DNA of 64,000 nt from Labilibacter marinus (GTDB taxonomy: Bacteria; Bacteroidota; Bacteroidia; Bacteroidales; Marinilabiliaceae), in contig NZ_LXYE02000030.1 of the NCBI RefSeq assembly GCF_001659685.2, forward strand, positions 1-64,000, read 5' to 3'. The first letter of the stretch is position 1; each line of letters begins with the position of its first letter. Below, one piece after another: positions 1-8,767 of the stretch. The notes beneath the pieces are model-generated. The model ran no database searches, was not told where the DNA came from, and worked only from the letters and a program-made list of their open reading frames with translations. The position numbers and the translations under genes are program-made.

Positions 1-520
1 CAAAAAGTAAGTCGGGTTTGGGCGAAGCGCCAGTTTATTTAGTACAATATTGTTTAAATGCAATTGCCATGGGTCATAGATCAACAGTAGAAAGTTATAA
101 AAATACTCCCAATGCAGTTTTGTGTTGGTATTTTTTTTGCATGTTAATGTCGTAATTGATTGAAAATGATGGTTCAGCGGTCAGGTAGACCTGTTCAGCG
201 CATACGGGATGCGGTTCAGCGGGTAAGTGGTGGTGTTCAGCGGTGAAGAGTGAGTAGCGAAAAGTCATTTGGTAATTAGTCTGTGCTTTGTTTTATAGGT
301 AATATGTAGGGGGTGTTATATGGTTAAATTATTGTGTTGAATAACATTTTGGTATGTATTAAACAATAATGTAGTTTTAAACAGGAATATAAAAAAAAGG
401 CTGTAAAACAAGCCTATATAAGTTAAGTAATGAAAACTTTTACGAGAGTCAAAGAAAAAATATATGGCATGTGTTTTATATAGAGGTAAGTTTGGGGCAA
501 GTCCAAAAAAAGCGCAATAA
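1..520. other. Left-edge intergenic region without a gene
   Basis: I find no convincing coding sequence in these 520 bases. They hold a 17-nt motif at 15-31 that recurs (16 of 17, inverted) at 24447-24463, a TTAGTACAA word at 39-47 (inverse of the TTGTACTAA motif seen near 51-54 kb), the four-unit 21-bp repeat at 172-255, and a small hairpin (AGGCT 398-402, AGCCT 411-415) next to an A-run at 391-398. On the minus strand that hairpin is followed by a T-run and would look like a terminator, but no minus-strand gene lies on its right, so it may be a relic. Confidence 0.6.
172..255. repeat. Four GTTCAGCG units at exact 21-bp spacing
   Basis: The 8-mer GTTCAGCG starts at 172, 193, 214 and 235, that is, every 21 bases. 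The 13 bases between copies vary and are G-rich, so only the 8-mer is conserved. A period of 21 bp places each copy on the same face of the helix. This differs from an ordinary minisatellite, in which the whole unit is copied. It lies upstream of the DUF2971 gene at 521. Confidence 0.85.
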
Positions 521-1324
521 ATGAATGATGGTTATAATACATATTTAGCAAAATCTTATAGATTTTTTTCATTTGAAGTACTGTTTAATACAATAAAAAA
601 TAGGAGCCTAAGGTTTAAAAGAGTTGATAAGTTTAACGACCCATTAGATAATAGTCCTTATTTAGCTTCTAATGAATGGAAGCATGATAAAGAACAAGGA
701 GATGGTAGTTTAGGTAATTTTCTAAAAAAAGTCCGTTATGACAAAATTTCTAAAGAATTAGAATCATTATATATATGTTGTTTCTGCAAGGAATATAAAT
801 CAGATGATTCATATTTAATGTGGTCTCATTATGGACTATCGCATAGTCAGGTGTGTATTGAAATAGATTTTTCAAAATATACTGGTTTAAGCACTCCTTC
901 TGAAGTTATATATCCAAAGAATTTAGTTGAGAAACGTAATAATATTCTCAAACATAAAAAAGAATCAATTGGACTTTTTGTGGTAACAAATAAATTAAGG
1001 CAGTGGTCTTATGAGAAAGAAGTAAGATTGATTGTTGATATAAGAACTCCTAATATCGATTTAGAGAAATTTAAACTATGTGATAATTCATATTCTTTGG
1101 ATGCAGATTTTGACTTGGAGTCTATTTCAAAGGTTATTTTTGGAATTAAATCAGAACTCTCCAACGAAATAGAAACTAGAAAGTTGTTTCTAACTAATGG
1201 TTTGACTCCTAAATATGAAAAAATGTATATTGACCCTAATACTTTGAAACTAGAAAGTAAACCATATACTTTTGATAAAGCAGCTCCCCCCACAAATTGG
1301 AATAAACAATGTGGGGCATTCTGA
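521..1324 (+). CDS. DUF2971 family protein
   Basis: The 267-residue protein has the hallmarks of DUF2971: an N-terminal stretch ending in DKFNDP (about residues 36-41), a CFCKEY segment, the central LMWSHYGLSHSQVCIEID motif (about 99-116), and a late WSYEKEVRL motif. There is no signal peptide or membrane segment, so it should be cytoplasmic. The family has no established biochemical activity; members are often found in variable or defence-rich genome regions, which fits the accessory-looking neighbours here. Start chosen at the first ATG. Family assignment is firm, function unknown. Confidence 0.85.
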   Translation: MNDGYNTYLAKSYRFFSFEVLFNTIKNRSLRFKRVDKFNDPLDNSPYLASNEWKHDKEQGDGSLGNFLKKVRYDKISKELESLYICCFCKEYKSDDSYLMWSHYGLSHSQVCIEIDFSKYTGLSTPSEVIYPKNLVEKRNNILKHKKESIGLFVVTNKLRQWSYEKEVRLIVDIRTPNIDLEKFKLCDNSYSLDADFDLESISKVIFGIKSELSNEIETRKLFLTNGLTPKYEKMYIDPNTLKLESKPYTFDKAAPPTNWNKQCGAF

Positions 1325-1562
1325 TTTTGGAAGTTAAATATGGCGACACAAGTTCCGCCAAATCTATTCCTTCCATTTGGAATGAAAAGCTACAAATACA
1401 AAAAAAAGTTTTGGCTCGGTTGGATTTCGGAAGTAGATTTAGGTTTTATCTCCACACAGTTCATCACAGTGGCCGTTGTAGGGTATTTGACCAAACCGCT
1501 TAAGAAGATTATAAAAAAGCAAAACCTGGATATAAGAAATTGTTTTTATAGAGTATAGACTT
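1325..1562 (+). other. Possible gene remnant, weak ORFs
   Basis: Two short overlapping ORFs occupy this gap (1309-1503 and 1340-1558). The frame opened at 1309 runs to a TAA at 1504-1506 and then continues with plausible lysine/tyrosine-rich coding sense (EDYKKAKPGYKKLFL) to another stop near 1551, which could mean a coding sequence interrupted by a nonsense codon. Neither ORF resembles a family I know. I would not call either a real gene without homologues. Confidence 0.2.
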
Positions 1563-2072
1563 ATGGGACTAAGAGAGGTAAAATCAGAATTAAATAAACT
1601 TGATAAGGCGGATTTGATAAAGCATATTTCGGAACTTTATAAGATATATAAGCCTGTTAAAGAATATTTTGATTTCTATGTTAATCCGAAAGAAGAGGAA
1701 ATTTTAGAAAAATATAAAGAAAAAGTAAGAGAGGGATTTTATCCGAAGAGAGGATTTGCTTTAAAATTATCAATTTCCAGAACTGCAATAAATGAATTTA
1801 AAAAGTTAGGAACATCAAAAGAGGCATTGTCTGATTTGTTAATCTATTATGTGGAATGTGGAGTTGAATTCACGAATGATTTTGGGGACATCGACGAAAA
1901 TTTTTATTCAAGCATAGAAAATGCTTTTGGAAAGGCTCTTCAGATTATGAGTAAAGAAGGCATTCTTGCCAAATTTGAAGACCGAGCTTATGAAATTGTT
2001 GAAAATGCCCAAAATATTGGTTGGGGATTTCATGATTATTTAGCTGATGTCTATTCAGAATACTATGAATAA
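1563..2072 (+). CDS. DUF6155 family protein
   Basis: A 169-residue soluble protein beginning MGLREVKSELNKLDKADLI, with the family-typical core VKEYFDFYVNP (about 32-42), a KEKVREGFYPKRG segment (53-65), the VECGVEFTNDFGDI motif (about 97-110) and the ending WGFHDYLADVY (about 154-164). These match DUF6155 as I remember it. It has no signal or membrane segment and is probably all-helical. Function is unknown; such genes usually occur singly in accessory regions. Confidence 0.8.
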   Translation: MGLREVKSELNKLDKADLIKHISELYKIYKPVKEYFDFYVNPKEEEILEKYKEKVREGFYPKRGFALKLSISRTAINEFKKLGTSKEALSDLLIYYVECGVEFTNDFGDIDENFYSSIENAFGKALQIMSKEGILAKFEDRAYEIVENAQNIGWGFHDYLADVYSEYYE

Positions 2073-2158
2073 AAAAAGTCTTACAACACGCTAGTATAAA
2101 GCGTATGGCGTTTGTGGTTATTGGGATGTTTAATATGGTAGAGGATAAAAGTTAGCTA

Positions 2159-2803
2159 ATGAAGATCTTATTTAAGATATTAAAGTATGCATTTCTAATC
2201 TTTATAGTGATTGTGCTATATAGTTATTATCATGTAAGAACTTGTTGGAGATCATTTGTATCAGAAAAGAGAATTCAGGAAATAGTAGAAGAAATTAAAA
2301 ATGCACAAGAACTACCGGATTTGTTTTATTGTTTGTACCAACAGGATAAACCAAACTCCTTAGAATATGGTATGGATAAACACATATTTAATGACATCTT
2401 CTTAATGAAATATTCTACCCCAGTAAGTTTAAACGTTTCAAAGCATATTGGGCACTACATAAAAGATATTAATGAACCTAAAAAACAAAGAAGAGATTAT
2501 CTTTTTTATCCATATTCATTGACTTGGAAACTGGAAAAATATACAACTCAAAAAGAATGCTTAAACTGGCTAGCGAGAAATGATAATTTTGTCTATGATA
2601 ATATTGGAGTTGAACAGGCTAGCTTGTTTTTCTATCATAAAACACTAGAAGAGTTGGATACTATTCAAATGGCTTCGTTAGTTGTAATGATGAGAAATCC
2701 TGCTCTATATAATCCGGTAAGAAGAGCTGAGTTAGTTAAATCAAAATCATTAATTTTGGTAGATAAATTAAACAATGACAAACCTAATCAAACAAATAAC
2801 TAA
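2159..2803 (+). CDS. Small membrane protein with degenerate GT51 transglycosylase-like fold
   Basis: The 214-residue protein has one N-terminal membrane segment (about residues 8-24). Its C-terminal part, GVEQASLFFYHKTLEEL followed by MASLVVMMRNPALYNPVRR, matches the end of the GT51 peptidoglycan glycosyltransferase domain (the G-E-A-A-x-x-Y-F-x-K and P-x-x-Y-N-P region of penicillin-binding proteins). The normal catalytic motif (E-D-x-x-F-x-x-H) is not recognisable: the equivalent region reads MDKHIFNDIF. It is therefore probably a non-catalytic or diverged relative. Its 3' end overlaps the next ORF by 29 bases. Confidence 0.55.
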   Translation: MKILFKILKYAFLIFIVIVLYSYYHVRTCWRSFVSEKRIQEIVEEIKNAQELPDLFYCLYQQDKPNSLEYGMDKHIFNDIFLMKYSTPVSLNVSKHIGHYIKDINEPKKQRRDYLFYPYSLTWKLEKYTTQKECLNWLARNDNFVYDNIGVEQASLFFYHKTLEELDTIQMASLVVMMRNPALYNPVRRAELVKSKSLILVDKLNNDKPNQTNN

Positions 2804-3123
2804 CGGCAGATTATTAAAAAATAATGGAAGCTGGATGTATTGTAGTCAATGTGATAAAACAGTGGGCTATTTGTGTTACAGTACGTATCTACAGTTTGAA
2901 TTCAACTTTAAATGTAATTGTGGCAATGTTGGAAACTTTCAACTTTCGTATGCGCCTGAAAAAACCTTTGTGCAAGGGGCAGCAGACTTAAAGCAAAACA
3001 AAAATCGTTTATGTTGCCCCAATGATGATTCTTCCCTTATTTTCTATTGTAGATAAGAATATTAAAGAAGTTGATTATAGAGTGGTTTGTAAGCAATGCA
3101 AGCAGACATTTACTAAGCCTTAA
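2775..3123 (+). pseudogene. Zinc-ribbon protein gene with apparent frameshift
   Basis: The first frame (2775-3056) encodes a small protein with CSQC and CNCG cysteine pairs and a late CCPND. It stops at 3056, but the next frame continues without a break to a stop at 3121-3123 as DKNIKEVDYRVVCKQCKQTF, supplying the final C-x-x-C expected of a zinc ribbon. The frame change falls at about 3035-3045 in a T-rich run. This suggests a one-base loss (or two-base gain), or a sequencing error, in a gene of about 115 codons. The family is otherwise unknown to me. Confidence 0.5.
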
Positions 3124-3140
3124 ACGAATTATTTTTAACC

Positions 3141-3821
3141 ATGGCATTTGAATTAAAAACTACCGTTCCTTGGGGGCGGACATTATCGGAATATAAAAGC
3201 ATGTTTAGCTTGACGGAGGCTGAGCTAAAAAAACGAATTATCAGTTTTGGAGATGGCCCTGCTAGCTTTAATAGTGAAATGACCGAGGACAATAAAAGTG
3301 TGACTTCTGTTGACCCAGTTTATCAATTTACTGCGAAAGAGTTAGAGCAACGTATTGCTGAAGTAAAGGATATGGTAATTGAGCAAACCCGCAATAACCA
3401 GGATAATTTTGTTTGGAAACAGATTAAAAGTGTTGAAGAACTGGAGCAAGTTCGTTTAAATGCTATGCAGGCATTTATTAAGGATTTCTCCAAAGGAAAA
3501 GCAGCAGGGAGGTATGTTTTTCATGCTTTGCCGGATAAAACAGCATTTGAAGATTTATCCTTTGACTTAGCCATAAGCTCTCACTTTTTAATTCTGTACG
3601 CTCAACTAGGGCTCGATTTTCATATAACATCCATCACCGAAATGTTACGGCTGGCTAATGAGGTTAGAATCTTCCCAATACTTGATTTAGACGCTAAAAA
3701 AACGGAACTGCTGGAGCAGCTTATTACTCATTTTAATAGTAATTTTAAGGTAAGTATCGAAAAGGTAGATTATGAGTTTCAAAAGGGAGGTAATGAGATG
3801 TTAAGGATTAAAAGAGATTAG
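3141..3821 (+). CDS. SAM-dependent methyltransferase-like protein
   Basis: A 226-residue soluble protein. The region FGDGPASFNSEM (about 36-47) corresponds to the glycine-rich SAM-binding motif I of a small class I methyltransferase family that usually reads GCGDGPASFN; here the Cys is replaced by Phe. SVDPVYQF (about 56-63) follows as motif II, and AFEDLSFDLAISSHFL is the acidic motif IV/post-IV region. It ends in EVRIFPILDLD and YEFQKGGNEML, also family-typical. Substrate unknown. It stands alone, 40 bases before the SDR gene. Confidence 0.7.
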   Translation: MAFELKTTVPWGRTLSEYKSMFSLTEAELKKRIISFGDGPASFNSEMTEDNKSVTSVDPVYQFTAKELEQRIAEVKDMVIEQTRNNQDNFVWKQIKSVEELEQVRLNAMQAFIKDFSKGKAAGRYVFHALPDKTAFEDLSFDLAISSHFLILYAQLGLDFHITSITEMLRLANEVRIFPILDLDAKKTELLEQLITHFNSNFKVSIEKVDYEFQKGGNEMLRIKRD

Positions 3822-3879
3822 TCTACAACTATACGCTGCCTGAATGGTTTAATAGTAAACCATGTTTAATGCTGCAATC

Positions 3880-5295
3880 ATGAGAATACTTTTAACAGGC
3901 GCTTCAGGATATATTGGTAAAAGGCTACTTCCTATTTTAATAGAAAATGGACATGAGGTTATATGTTGTGTTAGAGATTTAAAACGTTTTAATGCTCCTT
4001 CATCGCTGCAGTCTAGTATACAAACCATTCAACTAGATTTGCTGGATGAGGAAACCCTTAAAAATATTCCTGAAGATATTGATGGAGCTTATTACCTCGT
4101 GCATTCTATGTCTGCATCTTCCGATTATCAAGCATTAGAACAGCGGTCGGCAGAGAATTTTAGGCGTGCTATCAATAAAACAAAGGTGCAGCATGTGGTT
4201 TACCTAAGCGGAATTGTCAATGAATCGACTTTATCTAAACATTTAACTTCGCGTAAGAATGTAGAAGCAGAACTGAGTAAAGGAAATTATCAACTCACCA
4301 CCTTAAGAGCAGGTATTATCGTAGGTTCAGGTAGTGCATCTTTTGAAATAATGCGAGATTTAGTGGAGAAACTTCCCATTATGATTACGCCACGCTGGTT
4401 GAATACCCGTTGTCAGCCTATAGGGATTTCAGATGTATTGCAGATTCTGGCAAAATCAGTTTTAAATCCTGCGTTGTACAATAAAGACTATGATATAGGA
4501 GGCCCTGATATTTTAAGTTATAAGCAAATGTTGCTGGCTTTTGCTAAAGTCAGAAAGCTGAAGCGATATATTTTTACGATTCCAGTGATGACGCCCAAAC
4601 TCTCGTCGTACTGGTTGTATTTTGTTACTTCTACCTCGTATAAACTTGCAGTAGCCTTGGTTAATAGCATGAAAATAGAGGTGGTGTGTCGTAATGATGA
4701 TATCAACACCATATTAGATATAAAGCCCATCACCTACAAAGAAGCCTTAAAGCGTGCCTTTAGTAAAATTGTACGAAACGAGGTGATTTCTAGCTGGAAA
4801 GATGCCTTTGTGAGTAGTGATTCTAACTTTAATATTTCCGAATTTATTCAGATACCATCCTTTGGTTGTTATAAGGATGTGCAGGAAAAAGCATATGCTG
4901 ATAAGAAGCGATGTATTCATAAAATATGGAGTATAGGTGGCGAAACGGGCTGGTATTCTGGTAATTTTCTATGGAAGATTAGAGGATATATGGATAAGAT
5001 GGCTGGTGGTGTTGGTTTAAGAAGAGGCAGGACTTCGGAAGATTCGTTAAATACAGGTGATGCATTGGATTTTTGGCGCGTTTTATATGCCAATAAAGAG
5101 GAGGGACGGTTGCTTTTATATGCTGAAATGAAATTGCCTGGTGATGCCTGGCTCGAATTTAAAGTAGTAGATAATAAGTTATTACAAACGGCCACATTTA
5201 GACCTTTAGGATTATATGGGAGGTTATATTGGTATGCTGTATTGCCTTTTCATGGTTTTATTTTTAGAGGATTAATCAATAAATTGACCAAATAA
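3880..5295 (+). CDS. NAD(P)-binding SDR protein with DUF2867 C-terminal domain
   Basis: The start at 3880 puts the Rossmann motif TGASGYIG at residues 6-13, as in atypical/extended SDR proteins; an ATG at 3862 would add six residues. Residues 1 to about 290 form the NAD(P)-binding domain (TGASGYIG, YYLVHSM, VVYLSG, LRAGIIVGSGS). The final 170 or so residues, with WSIGGETGWY, LWKIRGYMDKMAGGVG and the terminal LYGRLYWYAVLPFH, are DUF2867. This two-domain arrangement is widespread in Bacteroidota; no substrate is established. It ends convergently with the GH29 gene across a hairpin. Confidence 0.8.
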   Translation: MRILLTGASGYIGKRLLPILIENGHEVICCVRDLKRFNAPSSLQSSIQTIQLDLLDEETLKNIPEDIDGAYYLVHSMSASSDYQALEQRSAENFRRAINKTKVQHVVYLSGIVNESTLSKHLTSRKNVEAELSKGNYQLTTLRAGIIVGSGSASFEIMRDLVEKLPIMITPRWLNTRCQPIGISDVLQILAKSVLNPALYNKDYDIGGPDILSYKQMLLAFAKVRKLKRYIFTIPVMTPKLSSYWLYFVTSTSYKLAVALVNSMKIEVVCRNDDINTILDIKPITYKEALKRAFSKIVRNEVISSWKDAFVSSDSNFNISEFIQIPSFGCYKDVQEKAYADKKRCIHKIWSIGGETGWYSGNFLWKIRGYMDKMAGGVGLRRGRTSEDSLNTGDALDFWRVLYANKEEGRLLLYAEMKLPGDAWLEFKVVDNKLLQTATFRPLGLYGRLYWYAVLPFHGFIFRGLINKLTK

Positions 5296-5313
5296 GGAAT
5301 ATCTATTTATACA

Positions 5314-5364
5314 AAACGGCATTAACAGGATTTATCAATTATGATTATCCCGTTAATGCCGTTT
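5314..5364. terminator. Bidirectional hairpin between convergent genes
   Basis: AAACGGCATTAAC (5314-5326) pairs perfectly with GTTAATGCCGTTT (5352-5364). An inner GGAT/ATCC pairing (5328-5331 with 5347-5350) extends the stem past one A/C mismatch. It lies between the 3' ends of the SDR gene (plus) and the GH29 gene (minus), where a shared terminator is expected. Confidence 0.75.
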
Positions 5365-5380
5365 GGTTTATGGCAAATAT

Positions 5381-6880
5381 TTACTTGCCTTTAATTTTAA
5401 ATACCCAGGCACTTTTTAAGTGGGTATTCTGAGGTATTTCAATATTTAACTGTTCGGCAGATTGCGAAAAATCTAATTTTCCTTTATGTCCAAGTAGTTC
5501 AATGGACTTAATCTTCATCTTTGAGCTGTTTAAGTATTTTACAATTACTTGTTGGTTAGGAGGAACTAAAGAGATAGCATATAAAATACCATCTTTACAT
5601 GTAAAACGAATATCTTCCTTAGTAAAGCTTTTGTTTTTACTTTCCGAAAGATGACCAGTGGCTGTTTTGGTAGGGCCTTCTCCAAATACTTCCCAGTGAG
5701 AAGCACCATAAATAGCCTCGCCATTGGTATTTAACCAGTCCCCAATTTCTAATAATATCTTTTGCTGGTCTTCAGGAATAGTACCGTCTTTTTTAGGGCC
5801 GATATTTAATAACATACAACCATTTTTACTCACAATATCCACCAAGTCGGCAATTAAATCCTGCGAGGTTTTCGATTTCCAGTTTTTGGCATAGTACCAA
5901 GAGTTTTTACCAATAGAAGTATCTGTTTGCCAGTAGCCATCTAATATTTTATCCGATTTGCTGCGTTCCAAATCTAACATATGAGTTCCTTCCGGATAAG
6001 ATGGATACTTGTAGTTTTTAGTTTGTAACACCACGGCTTTATCTCTTTTTAAACCTGAGTTGTAATAATACGCCGCTAACTTTTTATGATAGGGTGCAAA
6101 TTCTGGTCTATCTAAAAAGAAATCGAACCAAAGAATATCAGGCTCATATAAATCGATGATCTCCTTTGTACGCGGCCACCAAACATTGGCTAACCATTCT
6201 TCACTGGCTGGCTCAGAAGGTTTATGTGGAGGTGCATAAATAATTTCATTGGCAGGATCTCCCGTGTCAAAGTAATCTTGCTGGTTGTAAAAGTTCCAAT
6301 TAAATGCCAGATGCGAACTGGCACCACATATTAATCCCTGTTTTTTAATTTCGTTGGTTAAGGCTTTAAATACATCATATTTTGGCCCCATATCAACAGC
6401 ATTATATGGTGTATAGCTTGATTCGTAAAGCGCATAACCATCATGATGTTCTGCCACCGGAACCACATATTGTGCACCAGCTTTTTTGAATAGCTCAACC
6501 CATTCTGCAGGTTTAAAATGCTCCATCGTCCACATCGGAATAAGGTCTTTATACCCAAAGGTTTTTTGGTCGCCAAACTTATCTTTATGGTATTGAAAAG
6601 CAGGATGAGGTTTATTATGCGTTACTTCTCCTGTTTGCGGATTCATAATACCATTATCCAAATACATCCATCGCGGATACCAGTCGGTATGAAGTTCTGC
6701 AACAGAGTTGGGACCCCAGTGTATAAAAATTCCGAATTTGGCATCTTTCATCCATTGTGGAATTTCATAATTGCTTAAACTTTCCCAATTTTCCTCAAAC
6801 TTAGGAGGATTTTTCTTGTCTTTTTTCGGTGTAAACGACATTAATGTTACAGTGAAAAATATCCATACAATTTTTTTCAT
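5381..6880 (-). CDS. GH29 alpha-L-fucosidase
   Basis: A 499-residue exported glycosidase. The N-terminal MKKIVWIFFTVTLMSF is a signal peptide. Typical GH29 motifs follow: WMKDAKFGIFIHWG (43-56), AEHHDGYALY (143-152) and DILWFDFF (248-255), where D253 is the likely nucleophile, then KNGCMLLNIGPKKDG near 355-370 and a C-terminal beta-sandwich. GH29 enzymes remove terminal alpha-L-fucose with retention. It is the last gene of the minus-strand sugar unit, 93 bases after the aldo/keto reductase, with a 16-bp palindrome in the gap that may give it its own control. Fucose is inferred from the family; some members act on L-galactose-containing glycans. Confidence 0.92.
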   Translation of the reverse strand: MKKIVWIFFTVTLMSFTPKKDKKNPPKFEENWESLSNYEIPQWMKDAKFGIFIHWGPNSVAELHTDWYPRWMYLDNGIMNPQTGEVTHNKPHPAFQYHKDKFGDQKTFGYKDLIPMWTMEHFKPAEWVELFKKAGAQYVVPVAEHHDGYALYESSYTPYNAVDMGPKYDVFKALTNEIKKQGLICGASSHLAFNWNFYNQQDYFDTGDPANEIIYAPPHKPSEPASEEWLANVWWPRTKEIIDLYEPDILWFDFFLDRPEFAPYHKKLAAYYYNSGLKRDKAVVLQTKNYKYPSYPEGTHMLDLERSKSDKILDGYWQTDTSIGKNSWYYAKNWKSKTSQDLIADLVDIVSKNGCMLLNIGPKKDGTIPEDQQKILLEIGDWLNTNGEAIYGASHWEVFGEGPTKTATGHLSESKNKSFTKEDIRFTCKDGILYAISLVPPNQQVIVKYLNSSKMKIKSIELLGHKGKLDFSQSAEQLNIEIPQNTHLKSAWVFKIKGK

Positions 6881-6915
6881 TTTTTTAATAATGCTAATTA
6901 TAGGTCAATATTGTT

Positions 6916-6931
6916 TTTATGATATCATAAA
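6916..6931. promoter_or_regulatory. Perfect 16-bp palindrome upstream of GH29
   Basis: TTTATGATATCATAAA is a perfect inverted repeat, 36 bases upstream of the GH29 start codon (minus strand) and downstream of the aldo/keto reductase stop. The position fits an operator for a dimeric repressor or activator, but AT-rich palindromes also occur by chance. Confidence 0.35.
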
Positions 6932-6973
6932 TTGAGGTGACGATAAGAGATGAAATACAGTAGCCTTTTTCAA

Positions 6974-7915
6974 CTACATTAATTCACAATTTTTGGCAAA
7001 GTCAAAATCTTTGTTCTTAATAGGATGAAGAATTTTTTGAACCTCTTTAACCAGCTCTTCATCCATTTTTTCTTCTACAACTTTTATGTTATCGATGATT
7101 CGATGTGTTTTAGAGGTAGAAACCAGATTGGTAGGTATGTCGGTATTGGCACATCCAAACTGAAGAGCTAGTTTTTCAATGCTGGTGCCATTCTTTTTGC
7201 AAAACGAAGCAGCTTTTTGAACTATGGCTTTATCGTTATCTGTAGCGGGATGCCAGTCAGCCACACCTCGCTCTGTCAATAATCCCATCCCTAATGGCGA
7301 AGCGGCAATTAAACCCACCCCATCTTGTTTAGCCATAGGTAAAAGATCCAGCATGGAAGTATCGTTCAACATATAATGACTATGACACAACATAATATCT
7401 ACCTGAGCATGCTGATGAACATGTTTAAATACTTCGATAGGATAAGAAGTAATGCCAGCATAGCGAATAAGCCCTTTTTCTTTTAGTTCATGTAAAAAAG
7501 GAATGGATTCGTTTACTATGATGTCCAAATGTTTACCTTGTTGATATTCTATATCGTGTAGCTGAAGTACATCTAAGTATTCAACGCCCAAGCGATTCAA
7601 GCTTTCGTGCAAAGATTTTTCAATGGCTTTGGCAGAAAAATCGAAATTTCCTTTTGCAAAACGGCCTGTTTTTGTAGCCAAATAATACTTGTCGCGAGGA
7701 ATTGTTTTTAAGGCTTCTCCTAACACAGATTCTGCCACTGTATCACCGTAAAAAGGAGATACATCTAAATAGTTTATCCCATTATCTATGGCAGCATGCA
7801 CTGTTTTAATACCTTCCGAGTTATCTATTTTGCCAAATACAGCACCTAAAGCCGACGCCCCAAAGCTTAATTGAGACACGTGCATATCTGTATTTCCTAA
7901 TTGTCTATAATCCAT
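6974..7915 (-). CDS. Aldo/keto reductase, likely L-fucose (L-galactose-type) dehydrogenase
   Basis: The 313-residue soluble protein has the aldo/keto reductase tetrad D51, Y56, K82 and H120 (NYLDVSPFYGD, LATKTG, LQLHD). Its opening YRQLGNTDMHVSQLSFGAS and overall length match the L-galactose / D-threo-aldose 1-dehydrogenase branch, members of which oxidise L-fucose to its lactone using NAD(P). It is 21 bases downstream of the lactonase gene, which fits the first step of the non-phosphorylating fucose pathway: fucose to fucono-lactone. Whether the SDR gene at 8906 does this step instead cannot be settled from sequence. Confidence 0.8.
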   Translation of the reverse strand: MDYRQLGNTDMHVSQLSFGASALGAVFGKIDNSEGIKTVHAAIDNGINYLDVSPFYGDTVAESVLGEALKTIPRDKYYLATKTGRFAKGNFDFSAKAIEKSLHESLNRLGVEYLDVLQLHDIEYQQGKHLDIIVNESIPFLHELKEKGLIRYAGITSYPIEVFKHVHQHAQVDIMLCHSHYMLNDTSMLDLLPMAKQDGVGLIAASPLGMGLLTERGVADWHPATDNDKAIVQKAASFCKKNGTSIEKLALQFGCANTDIPTNLVSTSKTHRIIDNIKVVEEKMDEELVKEVQKILHPIKNKDFDFAKNCELM

Positions 7916-7936
7916 GTTTTTTGAATTAATGATGCC

Positions 7937-8767
7937 CTAATCTTTCAAATAAAATTGAGAACAGTTGATGCCAAATATTTTATCCTGTTCATTTTGGCTA
8001 AAAGTCTTCAGGTAATTCTTTACAATCTGCGACACTTGTCCATAATCTGCAGCTAAAAGGCACACTGGCCAATCGCTACCAAACATGATTCTATCCGTAC
8101 CAAAGGTTTCAACAATAATATCTAGGTAAGGCGTAAAATCATCTTGTGTCCAATTTTGCCAAGAGACTTCGGTCACCATTCCTGATACTTTGCAGTACAC
8201 ATTAGGCAAGTTTTTAAACTGACGAATGTGTTTTTGCCAATGTTCAATTTCTCCACTGGCAATAGCTGGTTTGGCTATGTGATCAATCACCAAAGCTTGA
8301 TTTGGAAACTTTTTTGCCAATTCTAAAGCGGCTGGTAATTGCTTAGGGAAAATGAGGATATCGTAAGTGAGACCATATTTCTCAAGTAGGCTAATGCCGT
8401 TTATAAAATCTTTGCGAAGCATAAAATAATCATCAGGCTCATCCTGCACCACATGACGCATGCCAACAAGCTTTGAGTTTTCTGACAATGCTTTCAAAGT
8501 GGCTTCGGGTTTATCACCACATAAATCCATCCAACCCACAACACCTTTGATGATGTTATGATTCTCCGCCAATTCTAATAGCCATTGTGTTTCTTGTAAA
8601 GACTGACGTGCCTGAACAGCAATACAACCATCCATGTTGTTGGCCTTTAATAAAGGCTCTAAATCGGCAGGAAGAAAATCCCTTTTTAAGGATGCAACTT
8701 CATCACTAATCCATGAATAATCCTCAAGATTGTATTGCCAAAAGTGTTGATGCGAATCTATTTTCAT
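7937..8767 (-). CDS. Amidohydrolase-family lactonase, likely L-fucono-1,5-lactonase
   Basis: The 276-residue protein is a COG3618-type amidohydrolase (TIM barrel). It starts MKIDSHQHFW, whose H6-x-H8 pair gives metal ligands, and continues with YSWISDEVASLKRDFLP and, near the end, RIMFGSDWPVC with the catalytic Asp. This arrangement is characteristic of L-fuconolactonase and L-rhamnonolactonase enzymes, which open the lactone made by the sugar dehydrogenase. There is no signal peptide, so it is cytoplasmic. A 138-base gap to the upstream SDR gene contains a small CCGCT/AGCGG inverted repeat beside the SDR stop codon. Confidence 0.85.
   Translation of the reverse strand: MKIDSHQHFWQYNLEDYSWISDEVASLKRDFLPADLEPLLKANNMDGCIAVQARQSLQETQWLLELAENHNIIKGVVGWMDLCGDKPEATLKALSENSKLVGMRHVVQDEPDDYFMLRKDFINGISLLEKYGLTYDILIFPKQLPAALELAKKFPNQALVIDHIAKPAIASGEIEHWQKHIRQFKNLPNVYCKVSGMVTEVSWQNWTQDDFTPYLDIIVETFGTDRIMFGSDWPVCLLAADYGQVSQIVKNYLKTFSQNEQDKIFGINCSQFYLKD

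Noticed and set aside
1309-1558. Two small genes after DUF2971
   Set aside because: They overlap each other in different frames, have no recognisable family, and one runs through an in-frame stop; kept only as a low-confidence remnant.
2073-2158. Integron-like attC site after the DUF6155 gene
   Set aside because: The ACAACACGC and AAGCG words recall Bacteroidota cassette-like spacers, but the RYYYAAC/GTTRRRY core sites are not present and no integrase is seen.
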